Part shown: positions 45,978 to 53,975 of the stretch, piece by piece | Layout: the number at the start of each line of letters is the position of its first letter | Numbering within the stretch: the first letter of the stretch is position 1 | From: Roseomonas haemaphysalidis | Lineage (GTDB): Bacteria > Pseudomonadota > Alphaproteobacteria > Acetobacterales > Acetobacteraceae | DNA length: 64,000 bases | Assembly (NCBI RefSeq): GCF_017355405.1 | Contig: NZ_CP061177.1 | Coordinates: forward strand, 3,284,501-3,348,500 | Direction: 5' to 3' | Position numbers and translations under genes: made by a program | The notes under the pieces: model-generated | What the model was told of the DNA's origin: nothing | The model's input: the letters and a program-made list of their open reading frames with translations, nothing else | Databases searched by the model: none

Positions 45978-46007
45978 GGGCCGCTTTCCCGGCAGGGGAA
46001 GCGGCCC
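45978..46007 (+). terminator. Terminator-like hairpin after carB
   Basis: GGGCCGCTTTCCC pairs with GGGGAAGCGGCCC (13 bp, one T-G pair) around loop GGCA, 8 bases after the carB stop. Only a weak T-containing tail (TCGCCTCCTT) follows. Confidence 0.6.
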
Positions 46008-46101
46008 TCGCCTCCTTGATGATCCACCCTCCCCCACCGGAGGCGCCGGCCGTGGCCGGTGCCGCTTGTGGGGAATCGCGTATGTGCAGGAAGGGTTAGC
46101 C

Positions 46102-46575
46102 GTGCAGAAGTTCCCGATGACCGCCGAAGGTCACGCCCGGCTCGAAGAGGAGCTGCGCCAGCTGAAGGCGGAAGAGCGCCCCGCCGTGATCCGGGCGATC
46201 GCCGAGGCCCGCGCGCATGGCGACCTCTCCGAGAACGCCGAGTACCACGCGGCGCGCGAGCGGCAGTCCTTTATCGAGGGCCGCATCGCGGAGCTCGAAA
46301 CCATCGTGCCCGCCAGCGAGATCATCGACGTCTCGAAGTTCTCCGGCGATCAGGTGAAGTTCGGCGCCTATGTCACGATTATCGACGACGAGACGGAGGA
46401 GGAGAAGTCCTACCGCATCGTCGGTGCCTATGAGGCGGACATGAAGAACGGCTCCGTTTCCATGTCCTCGCCGCTGGCGCGCGCGCTGATCGGCAAGTCG
46501 GTGGGCGACACGGTGGAGGTGCCGGCGCCCGGCGGGGCGCGGGCCTACGAGATCGCCAAGGTACGCTTCCGCTGA
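46102..46575 (+). CDS. greA: Transcription elongation factor GreA
   Basis: Stimulates cleavage of backtracked RNA by RNA polymerase. GTG 46102, preceded by AGGAAGGG (46088-46095), gives [22 protein letters not shown] and 157 residues, the family length; the frame is open to 46066. The N-terminal coiled coil has the tip acidic motif [17 protein letters not shown], where the Asp and Glu coordinate the catalytic magnesium. The C-terminal FKBP-like domain has [24 protein letters not shown] and [18 protein letters not shown]. The stop shares a base with the next gene's ATG. Confidence 0.95.
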   Translation: MQKFPMTAEGHARLEEELRQLKAEERPAVIRAIAEARAHGDLSENAEYHAARERQSFIEGRIAELETIVPASEIIDVSKFSGDQVKFGAYVTIIDDETEEEKSYRIVGAYEADMKNGSVSMSSPLARALIGKSVGDTVEVPAPGGARAYEIAKVRFR

Positions 46576-47804
46576 TGCCGGTCGCCGCCCCGTTCGACCT
46601 GCCCGTGATCGGGCTGGCCGAAGTCCGGGCGGCCGCCGCCCGCATTCAGGGCGCCGTGCTGCGGACGCCGACCATCCCCTGCCACGCCGTGGGGCGGGCG
46701 GTCGGCGCCGAGGTCTGGCTGAAGCTGGACAATCTGCAGGCCACCGGCGCCTTCAAGGAACGCGGCGCCGCCAACCGCCTGGCGCTGCTTTCGGCGCGGG
46801 AAAAGGCGGCCGGCGTGGTGGCCATGTCCGCCGGCAACCATGCCCAGGCCGTGGCCCGGCATGCCAGCCTGCTGGGCATCCTGGCCACCATCGTCATGCC
46901 GCGCTTCACGCCGTCGACCAAGGTGGTGCGCACGGAAAGCTGGGGCGCCCGCGTGGTGCTGCATGGCGAAACGCTGGCCGAAGCCGCGGCGCATGCCCAT
47001 GAGCTGGCGCTGCGCGAGGGCTTGACCTTTATCCACCCCTATGACGACCCCGGCGTCATCGCCGGCCAGGGCACCATGGCGCTGGAGATGGTCGAGGATG
47101 TGCCGGAACTGCAGGCGCTGGTCTTTCCGGTCGGCGGCGGCGGCCTGCTGGCCGGCTGCGCCGTGGCGCTGGCGGAGCTGAGCCCCGCTACCAAGGTCTA
47201 TGGCGTCGAGGTCGAGGGCTATCCCGCCATGGCGCAGCGCCTGGCCGGGCAGCCGGTGTCCGTCGGCGGCCCCACCATCGCCGAGGGCATCGCGGTGCGC
47301 GACGTGGGGGAAACGCCGCATGCCCTGCTGAAGCGCCTGGGGATCGAGGTGCTGGTGGTGCCGGAGCGCGCGGTGGAACAGGGCATCGCCCTGTTGGCCG
47401 AGGGCGCCAAGGTGGTGGCCGAGGGCGCGGGCGCCGCCGGCGTCGCCGCGCTGCTGGCGCATCCGCAGCGCTTCGCGGGCCGGCGGGTGGCGACCCCCGT
47501 CTGCGGCGGCAACATCGACGCCCGCGCGCTGTCCAATGTGTTGCTGCGCCAGTTGCTGCGGGATGGCCGCATCATGCGGCTGCATTTCGACATCCCGGAC
47601 CGGCCCGGCGTGCTGTCCGACATCTCCCGGCGCATCGCCGATGCCGGCGGCAACGTCATCGAGGTCAAGCACCAGCAGCTGTTCGGCGCGCCCACGGTGC
47701 AGTCCACCGAGCTGGAGCTGATGGTGGAGGTGCGCGACGCCGCCCAGGGCAATGCCATAATCGCCGCCATGGAAGCGGCGCAGTACCGGGTGCGGCGGGG
47801 CTAG
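46575..47804 (+). CDS. ilvA: Threonine ammonia-lyase (threonine dehydratase) with ACT domain
   Basis: PLP enzyme that deaminates threonine to 2-oxobutanoate for isoleucine synthesis. The 409 residues include the PLP lysine in NLQATGAFKERGAANRL (about residue 63), SAGNHAQAVA, and the glycine loop FPVGGGGLLAG that binds PLP phosphate. The final 80 residues form a single ACT domain (MRLHFDIPDRPGVLSDISRRIADAGGNVIEV), which fits the short TdcB/IlvA form with ACT rather than the 510-residue two-ACT-like E. coli enzyme. It starts inside the greA stop (TGATG), so they are coupled. Confidence 0.92.
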   Translation: MPVAAPFDLPVIGLAEVRAAAARIQGAVLRTPTIPCHAVGRAVGAEVWLKLDNLQATGAFKERGAANRLALLSAREKAAGVVAMSAGNHAQAVARHASLLGILATIVMPRFTPSTKVVRTESWGARVVLHGETLAEAAAHAHELALREGLTFIHPYDDPGVIAGQGTMALEMVEDVPELQALVFPVGGGGLLAGCAVALAELSPATKVYGVEVEGYPAMAQRLAGQPVSVGGPTIAEGIAVRDVGETPHALLKRLGIEVLVVPERAVEQGIALLAEGAKVVAEGAGAAGVAALLAHPQRFAGRRVATPVCGGNIDARALSNVLLRQLLRDGRIMRLHFDIPDRPGVLSDISRRIADAGGNVIEVKHQQLFGAPTVQSTELELMVEVRDAAQGNAIIAAMEAAQYRVRRG

Positions 47805-47813
47805 GAACCCCGC
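47795..47813. terminator. Small hairpin at the ilvA end
   Basis: GCGGGG / CCCCGC around a 7-base loop (CTAGGAA) that includes the ilvA stop codon, in the 19-base gap before the convergent Lrp gene. There is no T tract. Confidence 0.3.
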
Positions 47814-47823
47814 CCCGCCGCCC

Positions 47824-48294
47824 TCAGAGTGGCACCCCCGGCACCTGCTTGGCCGTGTGGATCGTCTGCAGGGTCTGCACGCGGGACACGCTGGCATGCG
47901 AGGTCAGGCGCTGCGTCAACTGGTTCTCATGTGCCGTGTCGCGCGCCACCAGCCGCACCAGGAAGTCGCCGCCGCCGCGGATCATGTGGCATTCGCGGAC
48001 CTCGGCCCAGGTCTTCACCTCGTCCTGGAAGGCTTCCAGCACCGCCTGCTTCTGGCTGTCCAGCCCGACCAGGGCGAAGAAGGTGATCTCCCAGCCCAGC
48101 GCCACCGGGTCCACCTCGGCATGGTAGCCCTTGATGATGCCGGCCTCCTCCAGCCGCCGCACCCGCCGCAGGCAGGGCGGCGCCGAGAGTTCCACGCGTC
48201 GCGCCAGTTCCACATTGGTCATGCGGCCGTCGGACTGCAGCTCCGCCAGAATCTGGCGGTCGACGGCATCAAGGTTGTCGATAGAGTCGGGCAT
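47824..48294 (-). CDS. Lrp/AsnC-family transcriptional regulator
   Basis: A 156-residue amino-acid-responsive regulator. The N-terminal winged HTH is LDAVDRQILAELQSDGRMTNVELARRVELSAPPCLRRVRRLEEAGIIKGY, typical of Lrp, and the C-terminal RAM/AsnC ligand domain covers about 80-145 (ITFFALVGLDSQKQAVLEAF, then ECHMIRGGGDFLVRLVARD). It is convergent with the threonine dehydratase gene and divergent from trxB, with about 140 bases in between that may hold its operator. It could regulate branched-chain amino acid genes such as ilvA; that is inference from position. Confidence 0.92.
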   Translation of the reverse strand: MPDSIDNLDAVDRQILAELQSDGRMTNVELARRVELSAPPCLRRVRRLEEAGIIKGYHAEVDPVALGWEITFFALVGLDSQKQAVLEAFQDEVKTWAEVRECHMIRGGGDFLVRLVARDTAHENQLTQRLTSHASVSRVQTLQTIHTAKQVPGVPL

Positions 48295-48434
48295 TCATTG
48301 AACCGTTCGTTGCTCGCGCCGCTTGTGGGACGCAATATCCTTGCATAGGCCCGCCTATTCAAGGCATCCGGGTTGCGGTGCACGCCGAACTTGCCGATAT
48401 CTTGTGCTTCGCGAGCCTTTCCAGGACCCAGACC

Positions 48435-49424
<990 letters not shown>

Positions 49425-49430
49425 CCGGCC

Positions 49431-50327
49431 ATGCCGCTGGATTGGGACAAGCTCCGCGTTTTCCATGCCGTCGCCGAGGCCGGCTCCTTTACCCATGCGG
49501 GTGAGTCGCTGAACCTCAGCCAGTCCGCCGTGTCCCGCCAGATTCAGGCGCTGGAAGAGGCGTTGCAGGTGCCGTTGTTTCACCGGCACGCGCGCGGCCT
49601 GATCCTGACAGAGCAGGGCGAAAGCCTGAACCGGACGGTGCGGGAGGTCTTCGCCAAGCTGGCGATGACCGAGGCGCTGCTGACCGAAAGCCGCGAGCGC
49701 GCGGCGGGCCGCCTGAAGGTGACCACCACCACGGGCTTCGGCGCGACTTGGCTGGCGCCGCGGCTGCGCAAGTTCATGACGCTGAACCCGGACGTGACGG
49801 TCACGCTGCTGCTGGACGATTCCGACCTGGACCTCGCGATGCGCGAGGCGGATGTCGCCATCCGCATGCATCCGCCCAAGCAGCCGGACCTGATCCAGCG
49901 GCATATCGCGACCTTCGGCTACAAGATCGTCGGCTCCCCGGATTACCTGAAGGGTGCCGGCATGCCGCAGCGACCGGAGGATCTCGATACCCACCGGTTG
50001 ATCGTCTACGGCGATTACCGGCCGCCGGTGGAAAGCATCAACTGGCTGGTGGAGGCCGGGCGCCGCGCCGGCAGCCCGCGCCGCGCGGCGGTGGAGGTCA
50101 ACAGCCTGCCCGCCATCCTGTATGCCGTGCGCGCCGGGCTGGGGCTGGCCGCCATGCCGGATTACATGAACCAGGAGTTGGGCGACCTGACGGCGGTGCT
50201 GACCGACCTGAAGTCACCCCGCATCGATGCCTATTTTGTGTACCCGGAGGAAATGCGTCATTCCAAGCGCGTCGGCGTGTTCCGCGACTTCCTGGTGAGC
50301 GAGCTGGCGGCGTTGAACGCCGGCTGA
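49431..50327 (+). CDS. LysR-family transcriptional regulator
   Basis: A 298-residue LTTR. The N-terminal winged HTH is LDWDKLRVFHAVAEAGSFTHAGESLNLSQSAVSRQIQALEEALQVPLFHRHARGL, followed by a linker helix and the periplasmic-binding-protein-like effector domain (90-290; LKVTTTTGFGATWLAPRLRKFM, then DLDLAMREADVAIRMHPP). The HPP-containing segment and WLVEAGRRAGSPRRAAVE resemble the GcvA/DsdC-like subgroup. It lies in the same direction as trxB, 6 bases downstream, so it is probably cotranscribed. The regulated genes are not evident. Confidence 0.93.
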   Translation: MPLDWDKLRVFHAVAEAGSFTHAGESLNLSQSAVSRQIQALEEALQVPLFHRHARGLILTEQGESLNRTVREVFAKLAMTEALLTESRERAAGRLKVTTTTGFGATWLAPRLRKFMTLNPDVTVTLLLDDSDLDLAMREADVAIRMHPPKQPDLIQRHIATFGYKIVGSPDYLKGAGMPQRPEDLDTHRLIVYGDYRPPVESINWLVEAGRRAGSPRRAAVEVNSLPAILYAVRAGLGLAAMPDYMNQELGDLTAVLTDLKSPRIDAYFVYPEEMRHSKRVGVFRDFLVSELAALNAG

Positions 50328-50371
50328 ACTGTGCTTCGCGCGACACAGCGCAAAAGGCTGCGCTGCGTTGC

Positions 50372-50396
50372 GGAACTCCTGGCGCCTTGCTGTGTT
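50372..50396 (+). promoter_or_regulatory. EcfG-like promoter GGAAC-N16-TGTT
   Basis: GGAAC (50372-50376) is separated by 16 bases from TGTT (50393-50396). The alphaproteobacterial general-stress sigma factor EcfG recognises approximately GGAAC-N16/17-CGTT, so this is a near match, 78 bases upstream of a NepR-like gene. Confidence 0.4.
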
Positions 50397-50398
50397 GA

Positions 50399-50415
50399 TG
50401 GAATGCAACATTCCA
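50399..50415. promoter_or_regulatory. 17-bp palindrome TGGAATG-CAA-CATTCCA
   Basis: A perfect 7-bp inverted repeat with a 3-base centre, immediately downstream of the EcfG-like promoter and upstream of the small NepR-like gene. It is probably an operator; the neighbouring LysR regulator is one candidate binder. Confidence 0.45.
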
Positions 50416-50473
50416 AGGGGCGTCACGGCGCTGTGACCCGATGCAGGCTCCAGGCAGGAAAGACGGTGAAGCT

Positions 50474-50623
50474 ATGAAGCGTTATTCGAGGACGGCACCG
50501 GTCGAACAACGCGCCCTTGAGCAGTGGACCCAGCGCAATCTGAAGGACCGCTACGACGAGGCCCTGAAGGAGCCGGTGCCCGACGAGCTGCTGGCCTTGC
50601 TGCGGCAGTTTCCCAGCCACTGA
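50474..50623 (+). CDS. Small NepR-like protein (putative anti-sigma factor)
   Basis: A 49-residue protein starting MKRYSRTAPVEQRALEQWTQ, with AGGAAAG about 10 bases upstream. Its second half, NLKDRYDEALKEPVPDELLALLRQ, matches the core of NepR anti-sigma factors (L-x2-x-YD-x3-xEPVP-x-x-x-x-x-LL). In the alphaproteobacterial general stress response, NepR sequesters EcfG until PhyR-P releases it. No phyR or ecfG gene is in the window, and the protein is shorter than most NepR proteins, so it may be an orphan paralogue. Confidence 0.5.
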   Translation: MKRYSRTAPVEQRALEQWTQRNLKDRYDEALKEPVPDELLALLRQFPSH

Positions 50624-50658
50624 ACCATGGCGGGCCGCGTACTGGTCCCGCCACGTGA

Positions 50659-50698
50659 CAACGGCCCGGCTTGCCATCGGCAAGCCGGGCCGTTGTCG
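50659..50698. terminator. Strong 17-bp bidirectional terminator
   Basis: A perfect 17-bp stem (50659-50675 and 50679-50695), CAACGGCCCGGCTTGCC with its complement around ATC, followed by TCGTTTG on the plus strand. It separates the NepR-like gene from the convergent DUF2188 gene. Confidence 0.8.
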
Positions 50699-50730
50699 TT
50701 TGTGCCCCCGGCACCGGGCCGGGGTGGCGC

Positions 50731-50970
50731 TTATTCCTCGACAGCGGTTTCCGGGCGGTCGTCGCCGCGCGCCGTTTCCGTATGCCAGGCACCCTTGCGG
50801 TCCTGGTATTCAATCACTTCGGTTTCGCTGCCCTGCTGCTGCTTGGCGGCGGCGCTGCGGGCCGCCGCGGCGGCGGCGTCGTGGCTGGGAAAGGATTCGG
50901 AGAACACGTCCCCCACCCTGTAGGCCCAGCCGCCGTCGTGCTCGACGACATGGTAGACAACTTTGGTCAT
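50731..50970 (-). CDS. DUF2188 family protein
   Basis: A 79-residue small protein. VVYHVVEHDGGWAYRVGDVF and the following SESFPSHDAAAAAARSAA match the DUF2188 pattern (HxxGWxV/YR...FxTxxEAxxAAR), a small alpha/beta fold of unknown function that is often called a stress-related or hypothetical protein. The ATG at 50970 is preceded on its strand by GGGAAG. It is a single-gene unit between the 17-bp terminator and the divergent small membrane protein gene. Confidence 0.75.
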   Translation of the reverse strand: MTKVVYHVVEHDGGWAYRVGDVFSESFPSHDAAAAAARSAAAKQQQGSETEVIEYQDRKGAWHTETARGDDRPETAVEE

Positions 50971-51070
50971 GGATCTTCCCTTCGCGTGATGCGGATGGAA
51001 CGGAAGGCGACCCGCGGGGGTTTCCGCCGCAGGCTTGGCAAGTCCCGCGGCAAAGGCTACCGCAAGCGGC

Positions 51071-51397
51071 ATGGATCCCTTTCTGCCCGCCCTGATCCTG
51101 CTGTCCGGGGCCGCCTTCATCCATTCCCGCTCCAACGTGCCGGAGCTGCGCCCGGAGTCCGAGGCGGCCGATACCGTCTGGAAATATCTGGCGCTGCTGG
51201 CGCTGTGGCTGTGGATGGGGTTGCTGGTGTGGGGTCTGGTGATGCGGCCCTGGACCCAGGTGGCGATCGGCTTCGTGCTGTCGCTGGCCTTCAACCTGCT
51301 GCTGGCGCTGCGTGGCCCTCGCCCGGCTTGGCCGGGACTGTCCATGGTCAGCGCGGTGCTGGGCATCGGTGCCGGCCTGTACACCCTCTTGCTGTAG
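51071..51397 (+). CDS. Small integral membrane protein of unknown function
   Basis: A 108-residue protein I do not recognise. It begins MDPFLPALILLSGAAFIHSR, and it has four hydrophobic segments: about 4-18, 37-58 (YLALLALWLWMGLLVWGLV), 64-81 and 90-108 (MVSAVLGIGAGLYTLLL). The loop SRSNVPELRPESEAADTVWK is polar. The start at 51071 has weak ribosome-site support. The stop codon overlaps the AGGAGG of the following dehalogenase-like gene (51396-51401), so the two are probably coupled. Confidence 0.6.
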   Translation: MDPFLPALILLSGAAFIHSRSNVPELRPESEAADTVWKYLALLALWLWMGLLVWGLVMRPWTQVAIGFVLSLAFNLLLALRGPRPAWPGLSMVSAVLGIGAGLYTLLL

Positions 51398-51406
51398 GAG
51401 GCGCGC

Positions 51407-52291
51407 GTGTTCTTCCCAAGCTTCACGCTGGACCATCGCGAGGTTTCCGGCCAGGCGCTGCGCCTGCGCCGGGGTGGCGAAGGCCCTCCCCTGCTGCTGC
51501 TGCACGGCAACCCGCAGACCCATGCGATGTGGCACAAGGTGGCGCCGCAGCTGGCGCGGCACCACACCGTCATCTGCCCTGACCTGCGCGGCTACGGCCT
51601 GTCCGGCAAGCCGCCGGCGAGCGCCAGCCACCTCGCCTACAGCAAGCGCGCCATGGCGGCCGACATGCTGGAACTGATGCGGCAGCTCGGCTTTCCCCGG
51701 TTCGGCGTGGTCAGCCACGACCGGGGGGCGCGCGTGGCGCACCGGCTGGCGCTGGATGCGCCGGACGCGGTGGAACGGCTGGCGGTGATGGACATCGTGC
51801 CCACGCTGGAACACTTCGAGCGCACCGACATGGCCTTCGCCATGGGCTACTACCACTGGTTCTTTCTGGCCCAGCCGCATGACCGGCCGGAGCGGATGAT
51901 CCTGCGCGACATCGAGGACTGGTTCGACCTGCACACCGGGCGCGAGCCCAAGGATGCGACCTTCTTCCACCCCGAGGCACGCGCAGACTACCTGGCCGCC
52001 TTGCGTGCACCCGGCACCGTGACGGCGATCTGCGAGGACTACCGCGCCGCCGCCACGATTGACCTGGAACACGACCGTGCCAGCCGCGCGGCCAGGCAAC
52101 GCGTGCAGTGCCCGCTGCTGGTGCTGTGGGGCGGCAAGGGCCGCATCGGCGAATGGTACGACCCGCTGGCGCTGTGGGGCCAGTACGCGGCAGGCCCGGT
52201 GTCTGGCCAGCCGGTGCCGAGCGGCCATTACCTGGCCGAGGAAGCCCCAGACGCCGTTCTGGCGGCGCTGGAACCCTTCCTCGGCCAGTGA
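51407..52291 (+). CDS. Fluoroacetate-dehalogenase-like alpha/beta hydrolase
   Basis: A 294-residue alpha/beta hydrolase closely resembling fluoroacetate dehalogenase (FAcD/DehH1). From memory of that family, the key residues are all present: the Asp nucleophile and carboxylate-binding Arg pair in VVSHDRGARVAHR (Asp-Arg-x-x-Arg), the His-Trp halide pocket in GYYHWFFLAQP, the third halide ligand Tyr in CEDYRAAATIDLEHD, and the catalytic His in PSGHYLAEEAPD. HGNPQTHAMWHKVAP and CPDLRGYGLSGKP are also family segments. GTG 51407 has a perfect AGGAGG five bases upstream. The true substrate could be another haloacid or ester. Confidence 0.82.
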   Translation: MFFPSFTLDHREVSGQALRLRRGGEGPPLLLLHGNPQTHAMWHKVAPQLARHHTVICPDLRGYGLSGKPPASASHLAYSKRAMAADMLELMRQLGFPRFGVVSHDRGARVAHRLALDAPDAVERLAVMDIVPTLEHFERTDMAFAMGYYHWFFLAQPHDRPERMILRDIEDWFDLHTGREPKDATFFHPEARADYLAALRAPGTVTAICEDYRAAATIDLEHDRASRAARQRVQCPLLVLWGGKGRIGEWYDPLALWGQYAAGPVSGQPVPSGHYLAEEAPDAVLAALEPFLGQ

Positions 52292-52296
52292 GGCGG

Positions 52297-52884
52297 TCAG
52301 GCCGCGCGGCGGTCGCCGTGGTTGCCCTCGGCGATTTCCTCGACGATCTTCGCCACAAAGGCATCGAGGTCGGCGGGGGAGCGGCTGGTGACGATGCCCT
52401 TGTCCGTCGCCACTTCCTGGTCCACCCAGTTGGCGCCGGCGTTCTTCATGTCCGTCTTGATGGAGCTGAAGGAGGTCAGGGTGCGGCCCTTGGCCAGCCC
52501 GGCCTCGGCCAGCAGCCAGGGGCCGTGGCAGATGGCGGCGACCACCTTGCCCTGCGCCGCGAAGTCCTGCACCAGCTTCACGGCCTGCGGCTCGGTGCGC
52601 AGCTTGTCCGGGTTGATCTGGCCGCCGGGCAGCACGATGGCGTCGTAGCCCTCGGCCTTGGCCTCGGCCAGCTTGCGGTCCACCTTCACCAGCTTGCCCC
52701 AGCCGGGCTTCTCGGCCTCGCCATCCCAGGCGGTGATCTGGCCAGGCTCCATGGTCTTCTCGGGGGACACCACCTCGACCGTGGCGCCCTTGGCGCGCAG
52801 CTGCTCCACCGGCACCAGCAACTCGGACTGCTCGAAGCCGTCGGTCGCCAGCACCAGGATACGGGCCTGTCGGATGTCGGTCAT
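52297..52884 (-). CDS. DJ-1/PfpI family protein (type 1 glutamine amidotransferase-like)
   Basis: A 195-residue member of the PfpI subgroup, whose relatives are described as proteases, chaperones or glyoxalase/deglycase enzymes. Start 52884 (MTDIRQARILVLATDGFEQSEL) has GAGGAC upstream; ATG 52902 is also in frame. The nucleophile Cys lies in VVAAICHGPWLLAEAG (Cys-His) with the Glu in DGFEQSEL, and YDAIVLPGGQINPDKLR precedes it. The C-terminus EVATDKGIVTSRSPADLDAFVAK is typical. It is convergent with the dehalogenase-like gene. Confidence 0.92.
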   Translation of the reverse strand: MTDIRQARILVLATDGFEQSELLVPVEQLRAKGATVEVVSPEKTMEPGQITAWDGEAEKPGWGKLVKVDRKLAEAKAEGYDAIVLPGGQINPDKLRTEPQAVKLVQDFAAQGKVVAAICHGPWLLAEAGLAKGRTLTSFSSIKTDMKNAGANWVDQEVATDKGIVTSRSPADLDAFVAKIVEEIAEGNHGDRRAA

Positions 52885-52979
52885 GTTGCTGTCCTCAAAC
52901 ATGTTGATGGGATCAGCGACAAAACGACGGGCGTGCTGCGCGGTTGCTTCGGGTCAGGGCAGCGCGCCGCGCAGGCCGG

Positions 52980-53975
52980 CTACAGCGGCTTGAAGAACAG
53001 CACCGTGTCGTGCAGCGCGCCGGTGCCATCCGTCGCGAAGCCGGGGATGCGCCCGGCTTCGCGCCAGCCCAGCTCGCGGTACAGCGCCTCGCCGGCATGT
53101 CCGGCGCGGGTGTCGAGCGTCAGCAGCGTGCGGCCGATGCCACGTGCCGCCTGTTCCGCCCGCTGCATCAGGGCGCGGCCGGTGCCGGCGCGGCGGAACT
53201 CGGGGTGCACCAGAAGCTTGGCCAGCTCCGCGCGGTGGCGTTGGTTGGGTGGCGTGTCCAGGTCCAGCTGCACCGTGCCGGCCATGCGGCCATCCACCCA
53301 GGCCACCAGCAGCAGCCGCTTGCCCATCGCCACGTCGCCCGACACGCGGCGCCAGAAGGCGCGCGCGGTTTCCACCGGCAAGGGCGGCAGAAAGGACACG
53401 GCGGCGCCATCATCCACGCAGGCCACCAGGATCTCCGCCAGCCGCCGCTCGGCGGAAGCGGCGGCGGCGGCGTCCAGCGCTTCCACCACCACGCCATGCG
53501 CCGGCTTGGCGTAGCGGAACTCCAGCGACTTGGAGATGTCGTCCAGGATGCGGATGGAGCCGGCGCGCACGTAGCCGCGCTTCTCGTAGAAGCGGTGCGC
53601 GGCGTCGAAGCGCGTGTCGGTCCACAGCACCAGCCGCTCGGCGCCCTCGGCCATGGCATGTGCCTCGGCGCCGCCCAGCAGCCGGTGCGCGAGGCCCGTG
53701 CCACGCTGCGACTTTTCCACGTACATCTTGCAGATTTCCCAGGCGTGGTCGGAGCCCAGCGGCCGCGTCGCCACCATGCCGACGATGCGCCCGCCCTCCT
53801 CCGCCACCCAGACCCTGCCGCCCGCCTTGCCGAAGTAGCTGTGCAGGGCACGCAGTTCCGGCACCTCGCCATCCACGTCGAGAATGCAGTTGGGGTACTC
53901 GGCCCAGGCGTCGCCGATCAGGCGGATGTAGCCGGCCTCGTCCTCGTCCCGCCCGTCGCGGATGATGGCGGTCAC
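52980..53975 (-). CDS. Tandem GNAT acetyltransferase (two GNAT domains)
   Basis: A 331-residue protein with two GNAT folds. The first (about 1-150) has RVWVAEEGGRIVGMVATRP and KMYVEKSQRGTGLAHRLLGGAEAHA (acetyl-CoA loop Q/RGxGxA). The second (about 165-331) has LLLVAWVDGRMAGTVQLDLD, LAKLLVHPEFRRAGTGRALMQRAEQAA and TLDTRAGHAGEALYRELGWREAG. The GTG start (53975) overlaps the stop of the aminotransferase gene (GTGA), so translation is coupled. The substrate is unknown; the coupling suggests an amino-acid-like substrate. Confidence 0.85.
   Translation of the reverse strand: MTAIIRDGRDEDEAGYIRLIGDAWAEYPNCILDVDGEVPELRALHSYFGKAGGRVWVAEEGGRIVGMVATRPLGSDHAWEICKMYVEKSQRGTGLAHRLLGGAEAHAMAEGAERLVLWTDTRFDAAHRFYEKRGYVRAGSIRILDDISKSLEFRYAKPAHGVVVEALDAAAAASAERRLAEILVACVDDGAAVSFLPPLPVETARAFWRRVSGDVAMGKRLLLVAWVDGRMAGTVQLDLDTPPNQRHRAELAKLLVHPEFRRAGTGRALMQRAEQAARGIGRTLLTLDTRAGHAGEALYRELGWREAGRIPGFATDGTGALHDTVLFFKPL

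Noticed and set aside
50641..50700. Transposon-like inverted repeat
   Set aside because: The 17-bp arms are separated by only three bases and sit between convergent genes, so it is a terminator, not an element end.
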